A model generated the notes under the pieces. The model was given only the letters and a program-made list of their open reading frames with translations. It was not told the DNA's origin and made no database searches. Both the position numbers and the translations under genes were made by a program. From Zasmidium citrigriseum (Eukaryota > Ascomycota > Dothideomycetes > Mycosphaerellales > Mycosphaerellaceae), in contig NHNW01000076.1 in NCBI GenBank assembly GCA_002786025.1, positions 62,001-126,000 on the forward strand: DNA of 64,000 nucleotides. Reading direction: 5' to 3'. Below are positions 31,968 through 43,604 of this stretch, piece by piece; within the stretch, counting starts at the first letter, position 1; each line of letters opens with the position of its first letter.

Positions 31968-32196
31968 TCTTCTCACACCTCTCATGAGAGAAATACGACA
32001 GGCAAAGCAAATGAGGCTCCAAGAGGTTATGGAAGTGCATTTGCATTGAATATCTAATTTATCAGATCAAACCTCTGGGCTTCTTATGGACCCTGCGTCA
32101 TTGCCTGGGCCCCCACCGCCAATGCCCCGCATCAAAACTTCGACAGTCGACTCACCAAACAACAACACAAGCACACGCCACCAACAGCCAACGACC

Positions 32197-33321
32197 ATGT
32201 CCAGCGCCAAACAAATCTACATCGCCATCATCGGCGTCGGCGGCGTCGGCAAAGCCTTCCTCAGCCAACTCGAGTTCCTCCGCACGCGCCTCGCCAAACA
32301 ATCCCCCGCCATTGACTTGCGCCTGGTCCTCGCCCGCCGAAGCACGAAACAACTCTTCAGCTCTAACTGGGAACATCTCGACATTAGCAATGTGGCCGCT
32401 CAGCTGGATAAGAGTGGAACCCCGCCTTCGCCATTCAACGAGACGTTCGGCCAATTAGCAAGAGCTCCAGGGAAGGTTGTGCTGGTGGACAACACCTCCG
32501 ATCAAGGACTCGCCTCGTTGTATCCTATGGTCTTGCAGAGAGGAATTAGCATTGTGACGCCGAACAAGAAGGCCTTCTCGGACAAGTTTGATCTCTGGCA
32601 GGCCATCTTCAGCTCAGCTGCAAATGGCACTGGCTCAGCAAGCAATGGATACGTTTTCCACGAATCGACCGTGGGTGCTGGACTGCCCGTCATTTCCTCG
32701 TTGAAAGAGCTTGTGGAGACTGGAGACGAGGTCACGAAGATTGAGGGTGTCTTTTCAGGCACCATGTCCTTCCTGTTCAACTCTTTCCAGCCATTGGGCG
32801 GTGGAGGCGGCAAGTTCGCAGCAGAGGTGAAGAAAGCCAAGGAGCTGGGATACACCGAACCAGACCCCCGAGACGACTTGAACGGACTGGATGTCGCCCG
32901 AAAGCTCACAATACTCGCCCGAATTGCAGGGTTGAACGTTGAGTCACCTACGTCTTTCCCTGTCCAATCACTCATCCCCAAGGAACTCGAGACCTGCAGC
33001 TCTGGAGACGAGTTCATGGAGAAGCTACCTCAATTCGACGACCAAATGGACAAGATCAAAGAGGAGGCAACAAAGGAGGGCAAAGTCGTGCGTTTCGTCG
33101 GCAGCATTGACGTGCCTTCGAAGCAAGTCAAGGTCGGCCTGGAGAAGTTTGATGCTTCACACCCAATTGCCGCTCTAAAAGGTAGCGACAACATCATCAA
33201 CTTCTACACCAAGCGGTACGGCAGCAATCCGCTCATCATCCAGGGTGCCGGCGCCGGTGGCGATGTCACGGCCATGGGCGTGACGGGAGACTTGATCAAG
33301 GTCGTGCGGATGTTGCAATAG
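32197..33321 (+). CDS. HOM6: Homoserine dehydrogenase (HOM6-type)
   Basis: Reduces aspartate semialdehyde to homoserine, the branch to threonine, isoleucine and methionine, in the cytosol. It encodes 374 residues from ATG 32197 (MSSAKQIYIAIIGVGGVG); an in-frame ATG at 32086 would add 37 low-complexity residues and is less likely. The NAD(P) loop is GVGGVGKAF near the N-terminus, TPNKKAFS carries the conserved lysine, and the central block HESTVGAGLPVISSLKEL and GVFSGTMSFLFN are diagnostic. GYTEPDPRDDLNGLDVARKL is the substrate-binding signature. It lacks an ACT domain and a fused aspartokinase, as in other fungi. No intron was found. Confidence 0.95.
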   Translation: MSSAKQIYIAIIGVGGVGKAFLSQLEFLRTRLAKQSPAIDLRLVLARRSTKQLFSSNWEHLDISNVAAQLDKSGTPPSPFNETFGQLARAPGKVVLVDNTSDQGLASLYPMVLQRGISIVTPNKKAFSDKFDLWQAIFSSAANGTGSASNGYVFHESTVGAGLPVISSLKELVETGDEVTKIEGVFSGTMSFLFNSFQPLGGGGGKFAAEVKKAKELGYTEPDPRDDLNGLDVARKLTILARIAGLNVESPTSFPVQSLIPKELETCSSGDEFMEKLPQFDDQMDKIKEEATKEGKVVRFVGSIDVPSKQVKVGLEKFDASHPIAALKGSDNIINFYTKRYGSNPLIIQGAGAGGDVTAMGVTGDLIKVVRMLQ

Positions 33322-34045
33322 GGAGTCTGAAGCAAGCAGCAAAAGTTTTGTAGCGACTTTCTCGACTTCATACCCAATGGCAAGCGGTCTTCAAAAAGAA
33401 GAAGCTCACCTGGAAATATCATCGTCGGTTCGTTGTTCTTTCGATCGTTCCCTCGTCCTTTTGCGACTGACAATTTCGACCCCTCGTTCTGTCTAACTTG
33501 CATCGTCAATCTCACTTCACACTTCATTTCAGAAGAATACGCCATTTGAACCTCACCCCGGCAGCTAAGTACTTACGTACCTCCTACCAACCCACCGGCA
33601 AAGACGGACCGAATCGCCACCAACCCTCACGGACGCCAATGCCGACGGAGCCGCGCCCACAACATCCAACCCTGCAAAAGAACCCAACAGCGCTTAAAGA
33701 CGAACGACAAGACAAGACCACCTCACACGAGATGAACATCCAGAACCTCACTCTCCGCACTAGCGCCTACTCGAACTGGCTAGCAGTCCAGCCTTGATTC
33801 GTGGAATCCTGACGACCCCAGACTGACGTGCATGAAGGAACGCATACCGGGGTACACTACAGCGAGGAGTTGTGGTGAGAGCATGTACTCGTGACCTGCG
33901 AAAAGGCTAAAGTCGTGAGGCGTGCGGCGGATGCAGGTCGTGGATATATTGGGCTGGGCGTCCCATGTCGCTTGAAAAGATCTTAGACTTGGGTTTTGCT
34001 TCTTCAGCGTTTGGTGAAGTTGATTGAGCGTTGTCGTTGATCAAG
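33322..34045. other. Intergenic region upstream of a sugar-porter gene
   Basis: The 724 bases include an open frame at 33498-33797 that begins with TTG and is rich in His, Pro and Thr; I do not consider it a gene. The rest is likely promoter and leader of the transporter starting at 34046. Confidence 0.45.
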
Positions 34046-35917
34046 ATGGGGAAGTTCAAGACCAACTTTTACAATGTCTTGTTGGCGATGTTTGCGGGGA
34101 CTGGGTATGCTCTCAATGGATCTTGACGAGAGGAAGGCTTGCTGACCATCCTTCAGGTCGTTCCTCTTTGGCTACGACTCCGGTGTCATGACAGACGTGA
34201 TCGCCTCACCACACTTCCTCAACTACTTCAACACCGTCAAGACAAGTCCAACAATCGGAGCAATCAATTCAACCTTTTCAGGAGGCGCCGTATTCGGATC
34301 CTTGGTAAGAAGCGAAGTCTCGAAGCCATCCATCCCATGTGCTAACGTTTTCAAAGATGGGCGGATTAACCATGGACAGATTCGGCCGAAAGAAGACCGT
34401 CCAGATCGGAGCCTTCATCGCAGCAGTCGGTGCTATCCTCCAATGTGCTGCAGTCAACCTTGCCATGATCCTGGTCGGACGTATCATTGCTGGCTGGGCT
34501 GTTGGACTGATGTCCATGTCGATTCCGGTCTATCAGGCTGAATGCGCCCATCCCAAGATGAGAGGATTGATCGTTGGTCTCACGCAGCAGATGATTGGAA
34601 TTGGTTTCATCGTGTCAACATGGATTGGCTATGGTTGTCACCATGCCCCTGACACCAACTCCGTACAATGGAGATTCCCCTTGGCTTTCCAAATCGTACC
34701 AGCTCTGATGCTCCTGATTGGATTCATCTGGCTGCCTGAGAGTCCGAGATGGTGCGAATCAATCAATCAATCAGCTCAACCACATGACCTGTACTAACAT
34801 TTTGCGCAGGCTAATCGAAAACGACCGCGACGAAGACGGTCTCAAAATCCTCCGCAAACTGCACTTCGACGGTACAAACGACGACTGGATCTCCTACGAA
34901 TACAACGAAATTCGAGCAACCATCTCCGCCGAAAAAGCCATCACAGCCCCAGGCTGGCGGATTATGTTCACTGTCCCGCAATGGCGAACGCGACTCATGC
35001 ATGGCACATTGGTGCAAGTCTTTACGCAGCTTACGGGGATCAGTATGTCCATGATCCCTTTTGCCCTTGACTTCACACATCTAACCTCCCCTTTCACAGA
35101 CGTAATCGGCTACTACCAAACCATCATGTACGAATCCCTGGGCATCACCGGCGGCCGCTCAATCCTCGTGGCAGGAATCTACAACTGCGTCGGCCCCATC
35201 ACAAACGCCGTCTTCATCTTCTTCATCCTTGACCGCGTAGGTCGAAAGGTACGTCCCAATCCCTTCCCCCCTCACCAACCTCACACCTCTAAGACCCTGA
35301 CTAGAAACCCCTCATCTTCGGCGCAATCGGCATAACAATAGCCCTCGCCTGCCAATCCGGCATCAACGCCGCAAACCCCAACGGCGAAAACCACAGCCTC
35401 AGCATCGCCGGCGTCGTAAGCCACCCACAAACCCCCTCCTCCCCTCCCAACTAACCATGGGCATATCTAGTTCTTCATCTTCCTCGTCTCCGTAATCTTC
35501 TCCCTCTCCTTCGGCCCCATAAGCTGGGTCTACATGTCCGAAATAATGCCCATGCAAATCCGCGGCCGCGGCAACGCCTTCGCCACCGGAATAGGAAACT
35601 GGCTCGTCTCCACCTTCTTCGCTCAAGTCTCCCCCATAGCCCTAGGAGACATAGAATGGAAGTACTACTTCGTCTTTGTGGCGTTTAATGTGCTTGTGAC
35701 GCTGCCGACGTTGGTGTTGTTTTTCAAGGAGACGAATCGCTTGAGTTTGGAGGAGATTGATAATTTGTTTAAGGGGGGGAGGGCGTTGGGGACGTTGCCG
35801 GAGGTTATTGGGGAGAAGGAGGTGGAGGAGGCGGTTAGGAGGGAGAGTGGGGCGAGGGAGAAGAGTGTGGAGGTGCAGCAGGTGGATTTGCATGATGGAG
35901 GGAGGAAGTCGGGATGA
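34046..35917 (+). CDS. MFS sugar transporter
   Basis: Twelve-segment plasma-membrane hexose/sugar porter. I join seven exons: 34046-34104, 34157-34304, 34357-34751, 34810-35042, 35100-35248, 35305-35415 and 35471-35917, for 513 residues. The N-terminus MGKFKTNFYNVLLAMFAGTGSFLFGYDSGV, the loop GGLTMDRFGRKKT, GRIIAGWAVGLMSMSIPVYQ, PESPRW, the second-half loop ILDRVGRK and PMQIRGRGNAFATG are all sugar-porter marks. The usual PETK after segment 12 is FKETNRLSLEEID. The C-terminal tail is basic and acidic mixed, with no membrane segment. The substrate cannot be told from sequence; it is distinct from the quinate permease. Confidence 0.92.
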
Positions 35918-36256
35918 GGAGAGAATACCTGGTTGTTGTGTTTCGAGCGTTAGAGCCATGACATTATGAGAGAAGCAGAAAGGTCGTATGTGAAAAGGTT
36001 TCAGGGTTCGAACTTTTGAAGGTCATCCATTACAAAACTTCAAACTACCCTACGCCCTGCTAGCTGGGTATTACTGGTACAGTAAGTCGTTATTGCTTTC
36101 GTCGTGATCCATTCTTGTGCGCCGATTGCGAATTGGGGTCTCTCGTAAATGCAGTCGTGATGTTACTAGCCCAAAGGCAGCAATAGCAGCCTGTCCCTGC
36201 TGCTCACATCTGGTTTCTTGTTCCATCCTTTCAAGTACTCTCTTCTCGAATCATTC
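35918..36256. other. Convergent intergenic gap
   Basis: The 339 bases lie between the ends of the converging sugar-porter and Ish1 genes. I see no gene or RNA feature. Confidence 0.5.
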
Positions 36257-37787
36257 TTACAACTCCTCCCTGACGCGGTCGGTCGCCTTCTTGTAAGCCT
36301 CACCAGCCTGGTCGGCAGCCTTCTGAGCGCTCTTGCTGGCTTGTTTCGAGGCAGAGGAGGCAGACTTGGAAGCGTCGACGGAGGCGGAGGAAGCAGACTT
36401 GGAGGCAGCGACAGACGATTTGGATGCGGTAACGCTGGCAGCCGAGGAAGCAGAGCTCAAGCTCTTGGAGGCATCAGCGGAAGCGAAGCCAAGCTGGTTG
36501 GCGACCCAGTCGTAGTAGTAGCGGGCAGAGCCGTAGGCATCATCGCTTGCCTGAGCGAACCAGTTACCGGCGCTGGAGGTGGCGGCACCGTAGGCAGAAG
36601 CGGCAGACTTCGAGGCAGAAGAGGCGGAGTTGCCTTGGACCATCTGGGCAGAGTGCTTGCGGGCGAGAGCAATGAGCTCGTTACGCTTGCTGCCCTGTGG
36701 GACCTTGATACCGTTCTTGTCGGCCCACGCCTTGATCTCGCTGTCGCTCCAGCTCTCCAACAGAGCGTCACTCAGGGACTGCTGGGCAGTGGCGGCAGAG
36801 GAGGAAGCAGAAGCGTACTGAGCAGCGGCGCGGTCAGAGGCGATCTTAGCGTTGCGGCGGACGGTGGCGACGAGCTTGTCACGGTTGCTTGGCTGAGGAA
36901 CTGGGACACCGCGCTCATCGAGCCAGGCCTTGAGCTCAGAGTCGGACCACTGCTCGTACAGCCAGTTGCCTGGGTAGTTGACAGACTCGCCAAGCTTGTT
37001 GGCAACGGTCTGGTAGTTGGAGCGGGCGGTGGCAAGGAGGGAATCGCGAGTGCGTGGGTTGGGGTTGGGAACGCCGTGCCTGTCGAGGAAAGCCTTGAGC
37101 TGGGACTCAGACCAGCTGGCACATGTTAGCATTGAACACGCAAAGTGAGACTACTTTCATAACTTACGTGTCGAAGATCCAGTTAGCCACGTTGTTGTAG
37201 GCGTCGTTGGCCTGGTCGGCCGTCTCGTGCCAGTAGTTCTGGACCTGAGCAACAAGAGTATCCTTGTTCTTCTCGGTTCCCTTCTTCACTTCCTGACCTT
37301 TGGAGCTGAGGAAGCTCTGCAGCTGGTTGGTATCCCAGGAGTTATATGGCTTGACAACATTGTTCTCCCAGTTCTTCTTGACGAGGTCCTCGAGCTCCTT
37401 GCGATCAGCGGCTGCTGGGTATGGAACATCGTGATCAGACAGCCATCTCTCAAGCTCGGTCTCGTGCCACTTGTTGTATGCTGTACGGCCTCGAGTTAGT
37501 CAGACTGGATTCAGATAATAATATAGTGTACGTCATGGTGCTGTTGACCCAGGAACAAAGGAAATGGCCCGAATGGTAGCTTAAGCTGCTCCAGAGGTGT
37601 TGATGGGATTGTGTTCGATGGGAGGAATTGGTTGAAGGATGTCGTCGCCTCGTCGTGTCGTCGCAATGGAACTCGCCGCACTGCAGGAGGGGAAAAGAGC
37701 ATACATACCAGCTTTGCCAAACCAGTCGGCGGCGACGTTTTGCGCCGCGAGCGCAACCACCAGCGTGGACGCGAAGGAAAGCTTCAT
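36257..37787 (-). CDS. Ish1-family stress response protein with signal peptide
   Basis: Related to fission yeast Ish1, a nuclear-envelope or ER stress protein induced in stationary phase. Three exons on the minus strand, 37709-37787, 37168-37480 and 36257-37115, give 416 residues. A signal peptide (MKLSFASTLVVALAAQNVAA) precedes at least five repeats of a short helical unit: KWHETELERWLSDHDVPYP, SWDTNQLQSFLSSKG, SWSESQLKAFLDRHGVPNP, QWSDSELKAWLDERGVPVP and SWSDSEIKAWADKNGIKVP. Each shows the W-s-x-x-x-L-x-x-W/F-L-x-x-x-G/D pattern of the Ish1 (HeH-like) motif. The C-terminus is a Ser/Ala/Lys repeat of about 90 residues. A 303-codon frame on the opposite strand is a shadow of this repeat. Confidence 0.9.
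36290..36460 (-). repeat. Ser/Ala/Lys-rich degenerate coding repeat
   Basis: The 3' end of the Ish1 gene encodes repeated ASKSASSA-like units (for example SKSSVAASKSASSASVD and SKQASKSAQKAADQ), about every 11 residues, resembling LEA-protein helices. The DNA copies are diverged, so this is an old expansion. Confidence 0.75.
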
Positions 37788-38733
37788 TATTGCGACGAAG
37801 CTCTCTCAGGAGGTGTTGTGGTTGATTGATCAGTAGTAGGGTGATGAAAGTGTCGTGTGCAGGATGAAGAAGAGAAAGATGGTTCGGCAGCGTGTTTACT
37901 GCGGTGAAAGGGTTTTGTTTGCACCAGCCAGTTCTTGAACAACGTGCTCCTGCCTGTTTACGCGCTGTGACATCACGCTCCTGCTTCACTCAAAGCTAGT
38001 GTGGGGACGGCAACACCCGCGATGCGCCACATTCCTTCCGTTTCTGTGGCTCGCCATCACGCCTTCACGTGAAGCGAATCCAATCGAATTCTATCTTCTC
38101 CCTCACCTCGGACACCACTTCTCCCATCACCGACCATCTCCAAGACGCCATCTCTCACGGAGCCCGAGGCCAGATGTACTGGAGCTTGCCACAGCATACC
38201 ATCCGCAGGTCACGTTCTAGCGGAGCGATTCCACAGACGATGCATCTTGCGTGATGCAGGTTCGCACCAGGTGGCAGCAATCCCTCTCTGTCAAAGTCAG
38301 GACGTTCGTCTGGCAAGGAACCTGCAATGGAAGGCAAATGAGTTTCAAGCGACTGTGCCGCGAAATGAAGAGGAGCAAGTCCGTCATTACGATCTCTAGG
38401 AGGACCCAGACGAAGCCGTAAATGCTCCTCTCGAGGGTGGTACGGTATCTCTTGTTGAGGTACCCAATACCTATATCTGAGATCTTGCATTCGAAGCATT
38501 CAGTGAGGGTTCAAAGACATCGAATCATATGCCCTCTATGCACTATTTCTGTCTCCTTCGTATCTCATTCGACCACGCTTGCGAGCTCTAATGCATCCTC
38601 CGAGATACACGAAGTTAACGATGTCGATCCCTTAACTTTGACACAGCAGACTATGCAGGGCCTTGCACGACATTTATAGCGCGATACCACCCGGCAAAGA
38701 TGCTCTTTCACAACATCTTCTCCATCGCCGCCA
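37788..38733. other. Divergent intergenic region between Ish1 and APC transporter genes
   Basis: The 946 bases hold short open frames only, such as one at 38155-38499 on the minus strand without a domain. I see no RNA gene or repeat. It must contain two promoters. Confidence 0.45.
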
Positions 38734-40452
38734 ATGATTTCCCAGAAGCTGGATGTTGTCGAGGCCTCTCGAGATGGAACTTCTTCCAACGAGTACGAGA
38801 CATTTGCGACAAGTAATACCATTCATGATGATAGCGACATGCATCGAATGGGCAAAGCCCAGCTGCTGAAAGTACGATCAAGGGCCGTCTTCGTCGACCA
38901 AGGCTGATGAATGTACAGCGCTCTTTCCATTCGATAGCTGTCTTGGGCCTTACATGTGTTGTGATGGTGAGAACCTCATTGAAAACTGTATAGGCGATCT
39001 ATTCACACGTTCATAGGGCACCTGGCTCGGCATCATCACCGCATCGACATTCTCCCTCGTCAACGGCGGCCGCGCGGGAACGATATGGGTCTACATCGCG
39101 ACCTGGTTATGCTCCATCCTCGTCATAGCGTCCCTCGCAGAGATGGCAAGCATGAGCCCTACGAGCGGAGGGCAATACTTCTGGGTCAGCGAGTTTGCAC
39201 CTCCCCGAGCACAAAAATGCATCAGCTACCTATCTGGCTGGCTCTCTGCGTTGGGATGGCAGGCCTTCGTAGCTGTTGCAGCATACCAAGCTGGCAACTT
39301 GATTCTAGTGCTTGCCACTGTGCAATCGCCTGAGTACGCTCCTAAGCAATGGCACGGCACCCTCATCACGATGGCCATATGCGTCTTGGCAGTACTATTC
39401 AACGCATTCTGCGCAAGACTACTCCCTCGTTTCGAAGGCGCCGTTCTGGTGCTCCATCTCGCGGGCTTCCTCGCCGTCATCGTCCCTCTATGGGCACTGG
39501 CTCCAAAAGCTTCGGTATCGGATGTCTTCACTAAATTCGAGAACAATGGAGGATGGAGTAGTGTTGGACCCGCATGTGTTGTCGGACAATTGAGTGCTTC
39601 ATCAGCCTTCATCGGAGCGGACTCAGCAGCGCACATGGCTGAAGAGGTCAGTAACGCGTCGTTGACGGTGCCTCGAATGATGATGGGTACGATTATTCTG
39701 AACGGGATATTGGGCCTGGTCACTATCATCACTTTCGTGTTCTCCATTCACGATGTTCAGACACAGGTAAGTAAGACACTCGGCAGAGCTTACATCTACT
39801 CACACTTGTACAGATTGTAGAATCGGCTGCAACATATCCGTTCATCGACATCTTTCGCACAGCCGTCAACAGTGATGCTGGTGCCATTGGGATGACGGTC
39901 CCTTTCATCGTGCTCTCGATTGCGATGTGCATCAACGCTGTGGCCGCAGGATCCCGTCAGGCCTGGAGCTTCGCGAGAGACGAAGGACTGCCATTCCGAT
40001 CATGGTTCACCAAGTTGGTCTCGATCGGAGGCACACCGCTTCCCATCAACTCAATGCTGGCATCTCTCACAATTGCAGTCATCTTGTCGCTGCTGAACTT
40101 AGGAGGCTCGTCTGCGTTCAATTCGATCCTAGGCCTCGTCACTGGAGCAGTCGGACTGACGTACGCAGTCAGCATATCCTGTGTTCTCTGGCGACGCCTT
40201 TTCGGAGAACCACTACCGCCTGCTCGTTGGAGTCTCGGCCGTTTCGGAGTCGCCATCAACTCGTTCTCGGTCGTCTACCAAATCTTTACCGTGACCATCT
40301 CGTTCTTCCCAGAAGAGAGATCTGTCACAGCCACGACGATGAATTGGGGCTGCGCGATGTTTGGAGGTGTGGCGATTCTCTCGATCGCATGGTATCTCAT
40401 TAAAGGGCGGGAGGCGTACAAAGGGCCAGTAGTGTACATCGTCAAAGAATAG
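38734..40452 (+). CDS. Amino acid/GABA/choline permease (APC superfamily)
   Basis: Plasma-membrane permease of the fungal Hnm1/Uga4-like group. Four exons, 38734-38871, 38919-38966, 39017-39766 and 39814-40452, give 524 residues. The first two exons are short and easily missed; splicing yields the family N-terminus DMHRMGKAQLLKRSFHSIAV and LGLTCVVMGTWLGIITA, and the next segment has FSLVNGGRAGTIWVYI. The conserved SLAEMASMSPTSGGQYFWVS, GADSAAHMAEEV and GSRQAWSFARDEGLPF blocks follow, with about twelve hydrophobic segments in all. The substrate could be GABA, choline or another amine; sequence alone does not decide. Confidence 0.88.
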
Positions 40453-40894
40453 CAATATGTCGTGAAACATGTATATCTAGCCCTCCGTATTGTGCTAGGG
40501 CCGTCGAGCCGCGGTCTCCGTCGATCTCGCATCGTCACATGCTCCCCGCGATCCCGCTCAGGTGTCAAACTCTCCCGATCACCAGGCATCCCTCTCTTCC
40601 AACTGCAATGACGCCAAGCAGCCCTGGCCCTGGATCCAACACGCACACGCTGAGGTGTCCATCTGCTTGCTGTTCGTGTTGCTTGCCCCGAGCTTGCTGT
40701 CTGTCGTTGGGCACGCCCGAGGTTTGGTTTCAGTGATGACCGTCCGATCCCTCGTTTGATGGCAGCATTTGGTATGTCTTCATGTTTGTCGCCTTGCGCA
40801 CTTGGTCATGCCCATACCAACGCCCTCTTTCCTTCCCCTTCGCTCCTGCTTATTCCTGTCCGGCGGTGATGGATGTTGCCGGAAGGAGAGCAAC
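40453..40894. other. Intergenic gap before the peroxin gene
   Basis: The 442 bases contain an upstream in-frame extension of the next gene that starts with TTG (40769) and is not supported. C/T-rich stretches fit a promoter and leader. Confidence 0.45.
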
Positions 40895-42559
40895 ATGGGT
40901 CTGCGCCTCAAGTTCAAGAAGAAAGTACTGACGGGGCGACGTGAAGATACACCTTGGACGACATCCATGAGCGAACGGCCGGCGGACGAGCGCATGTCTG
41001 ATGGCGCCTCTCGCGATAATACCGTGCCGGAGCCCACCGTAGCAGCCTTCTCGCCGAACCAGCAGACCGCGACGAGGAATCGCAACCGAGCGACGGTGTT
41101 GATACACCAGAAATCGGCGCTGTTGGCTGCCACGCCGCCGCAGGTCACAAGAGCTTTGGCGTATTCGCACCCGTTTATCGTGCCGCTGAATTATCTTGCG
41201 GGCTTGCTGTCATGGACTACGGGAGATCCGTGGGAGAGCTTCTTGCTCGTGGCGGGGTTCTGGTTCATGATCCTTTACGGCGATGATGTGATACGCTGGG
41301 CAGGACCGGTGGTGGTGGTAATGGCTCTGATAGCGGGGATGTACTCGCGGCGGTACAGTCCGCTGTCAAGCACGACATGGGGAGGGGACAAGAAGAAGAG
41401 GAGTCGAGCAGATTCGGACTCGCAGCAGAGGAAGAGCCTAGATGAGATTCTGGATACGTTGCAGATCTTTACGAACCGCTGCGATGTGCTGCTGGATCCA
41501 TTGCTGAGGTTGACGGAGTTTCTGAGTACGCAGACGACGGCTACGTCTGCTACTACGAGGCCGGCGTTGACGTCGATGTTTATACGGTTGTTGGCTGTTA
41601 CGCCGATATGGATTCTTTTGACGCTTCCGCCGTTGAGGTTGATCACGACGCAGCGGGTACTTCTGGTGGTTGGGACGATTGGCATGACATGGCACAGTCG
41701 ACCGGCGAGGGCGTCGAGGTCGATTCTTTGGCGCAGTCGGGCATTGAGATCGATTGCATCAATTATCACTGGCTTGCATTTTGTTGGCTCGGTCAATCAG
41801 GAGGGCAAGACTCCTCCACCGCTACCTCCGAGAGCACCAGCAGCCCTGGTCAATGCACTGAAGCGGAAAGGCAACGCGCCTGGAGTGCGATTCACCTTCG
41901 CCGTCTACGAGAACCAAAGGAGATGGGTCCTCTTAGGCTTCACGGGCAATCTTCTTCCCAACGAGCGCCAAGCATGGACCGACGAGCACAACAATACCGT
42001 TCCACCGAAAGAAGACTTTCCACTGCCGGAGACAGACGATAATACCATAAAATGGCGCTGGGTGCCAGGCAGCGAGTGGAAGGTCGATCCATCCTGGACA
42101 GACGACACCAAATCAAAAGACGCTCGCGACAAAGATGGCTGGACATACTACGACAATAAGTGGAAGTTCGGCAGTAGGACAGACGAGTGGGGAAAATGGA
42201 CTCGCCGGCGACGATGGATACGAGACGCCGAGCTGGTTGAAGTCACACCCGAAGAGCTGGCCGCCGAGAACGCTCAAGACGCAGACGGTCAATCCATCGC
42301 CCTCAGTGAGAACATCGACGGCGAAAGCGTGACCACAGCCGTTAAGAAGAAAGGCTGGTTCGGCAAACGCAAACTCACCAACGAGAGAGCCAAAGGCGTC
42401 GATGCGATTGAGGTTGCGTCGATGAGTGGGAGCGCTGATACAGGCGGGAGCAAACATTCGCGAGACGGTCGGGAAGACGATGTTCATCAGACGATGCGAT
42501 ATCGTGGGGCGGAGTGGGATCGCAGCATAGGGGATGGACTTGCGGAAGGTCTCAGCTAG
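40895..42559 (+). CDS. Peroxisomal membrane protein with dysferlin domain (Pex23/Pex28-32 family)
   Basis: Controls peroxisome size, number or ER-peroxisome contact. It encodes 554 residues from ATG 40895 (MGLRLKFKKKVLTGRRED). The N-terminal half has paired hydrophobic segments (PWESFLLVAGFWFMILYGDD, WAGPVVVVMALIAGMY, and a second pair about 245-290), the Pex24/reticulon-like membrane part. The C-terminal half has the DysF domain with its Trp-rich pairs: NQRRWVLLGFTGNLLPNERQ, IKWRWVPGSEWKVD, DGWTYYDNKWKFG and WGKWTRRRRWIRDAELVEV. The architecture is typical of the fungal Pex30/Pex31/Pex32 or Pex23 proteins. No intron was found. Confidence 0.9.
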   Translation: MGLRLKFKKKVLTGRREDTPWTTSMSERPADERMSDGASRDNTVPEPTVAAFSPNQQTATRNRNRATVLIHQKSALLAATPPQVTRALAYSHPFIVPLNYLAGLLSWTTGDPWESFLLVAGFWFMILYGDDVIRWAGPVVVVMALIAGMYSRRYSPLSSTTWGGDKKKRSRADSDSQQRKSLDEILDTLQIFTNRCDVLLDPLLRLTEFLSTQTTATSATTRPALTSMFIRLLAVTPIWILLTLPPLRLITTQRVLLVVGTIGMTWHSRPARASRSILWRSRALRSIASIITGLHFVGSVNQEGKTPPPLPPRAPAALVNALKRKGNAPGVRFTFAVYENQRRWVLLGFTGNLLPNERQAWTDEHNNTVPPKEDFPLPETDDNTIKWRWVPGSEWKVDPSWTDDTKSKDARDKDGWTYYDNKWKFGSRTDEWGKWTRRRRWIRDAELVEVTPEELAAENAQDADGQSIALSENIDGESVTTAVKKKGWFGKRKLTNERAKGVDAIEVASMSGSADTGGSKHSRDGREDDVHQTMRYRGAEWDRSIGDGLAEGLS

Positions 42560-42855
42560 TGGTATTGAGGCATGAGCGATGAGCGATGCGATGATGAATA
42601 ACACTTGTGATTTTGGAAGCGTGGAGTTGGTGGTGGGTATATAGCTGCTCTTTTTAGAGCGCTGAAAGATATGAACTTCTGATGTTCTCCTCGTTAGCCA
42701 TTGATTTGGTGGCTCGTTCGTCGTGGCATTTCCGCTGCTTCGTGATGGGCGATGTTCCAAGCATTAGGATGCTTTTCGTCCGCACAAGTTGCGGAAAGAC
42801 TCGCTCACAAACAAAACACCTCCGTCCCCTTAACGCCGCCGTGACACATAACTCA

Positions 42856-43604
42856 TCATACCGCTGGCAGTCCATTCACACCCACGTGCACATCCCCCGC
42901 CGTCAACCCCGCCAACCCACCATCCTCACCCAACCCACCATCCCCCAACTCCGCCCCCATCATCTCCTGAATCGCCTGCGCCTGCATCTGCTGCACCATC
43001 TGCGCCTGGGGCACCGAGACCTGCTGCACCCCGGCATTACTCTGATGCAGCAGCGGGAGATCCGGATGCGTCTCTTCGAGTTGAGTACGGGTGAGGTCGT
43101 CAAGGGGCGTTCCGTTTTCTTCGAACTCGATGACGCGCAGCCATTTGCGCTTCATTTTGGACATTGTCGTTGTGGAGCAGACGATGCCGAAGCGGTCGTG
43201 GATTAGCCAGACGAGGTCGTCGAGGTAGCGGGTGCGGTTTTTCGGGTCGCGGAGCCAGTTGCGGACTTCCTGTTGAATGTGTTAGGATAGGGGTTGTTGA
43301 GTGAGATGTTTGCCACTCGAGTCGCGAGTGCCGCGAAACATATGCATGAGAGTAACGGAAGAGGGTGAAGTTCGAGACATACCAACTCCTGCTCCGGCGT
43401 CAACACCTTCGGCCGACCATTCTTCTTGTTCATCTCAGGCGGCATGTAGTTGGTGCCATGCTGCTGCAGACATCGCTTCATGCGATAGATGGAACTGCGT
43501 CCCACCTTGAGGCGGCGGTGGATGGTGGTGGGGTCGAAACCCGCCTCGAGCAGTTCTTTGATCTGCTCTTGCACTTCTGGCGGCTGCTTGCCGGAGCCTG
43601 GCAT
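42856..43604 (-). CDS. Helix-turn-helix protein derived from a Tc1/mariner-type transposase N-terminus
   Basis: Two exons, 43383-43604 and 42856-43269, give 211 residues. Residues 8-50 form a homeodomain-like helix-turn-helix (VQEQIKELLEAGFDPTTIHRRL followed by GRSSIYRMKRCLQQHGT). After splicing, a second unit follows: LTPEQELEVRNWLRDPKNRTRYLDDLV and LIHDRFGIVCSTTTMSKMKRKWL, the winged HTH usual in the DNA-binding half of Tc1/mariner transposases. No DDE catalytic domain follows; the protein ends in a Gln/Met/Gly-rich tail. The sequence is not RIP-mutated and its intron is intact, so it looks like a domesticated, single-copy gene, perhaps a DNA-binding regulator. Confidence 0.75.

Noticed and set aside
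33498..33797. 99-codon frame between homoserine dehydrogenase and the sugar porter
   Set aside because: Starts with TTG, not ATG; His/Pro/Thr-rich without domain; probably leader sequence.
36218..37129. 303-codon Gly/Val/Leu-rich frame opposite the Ish1 gene
   Set aside because: It is the antisense of repeated Ser/Ala/Lys codons; the Ish1 protein has clear motifs, signal peptide and introns.
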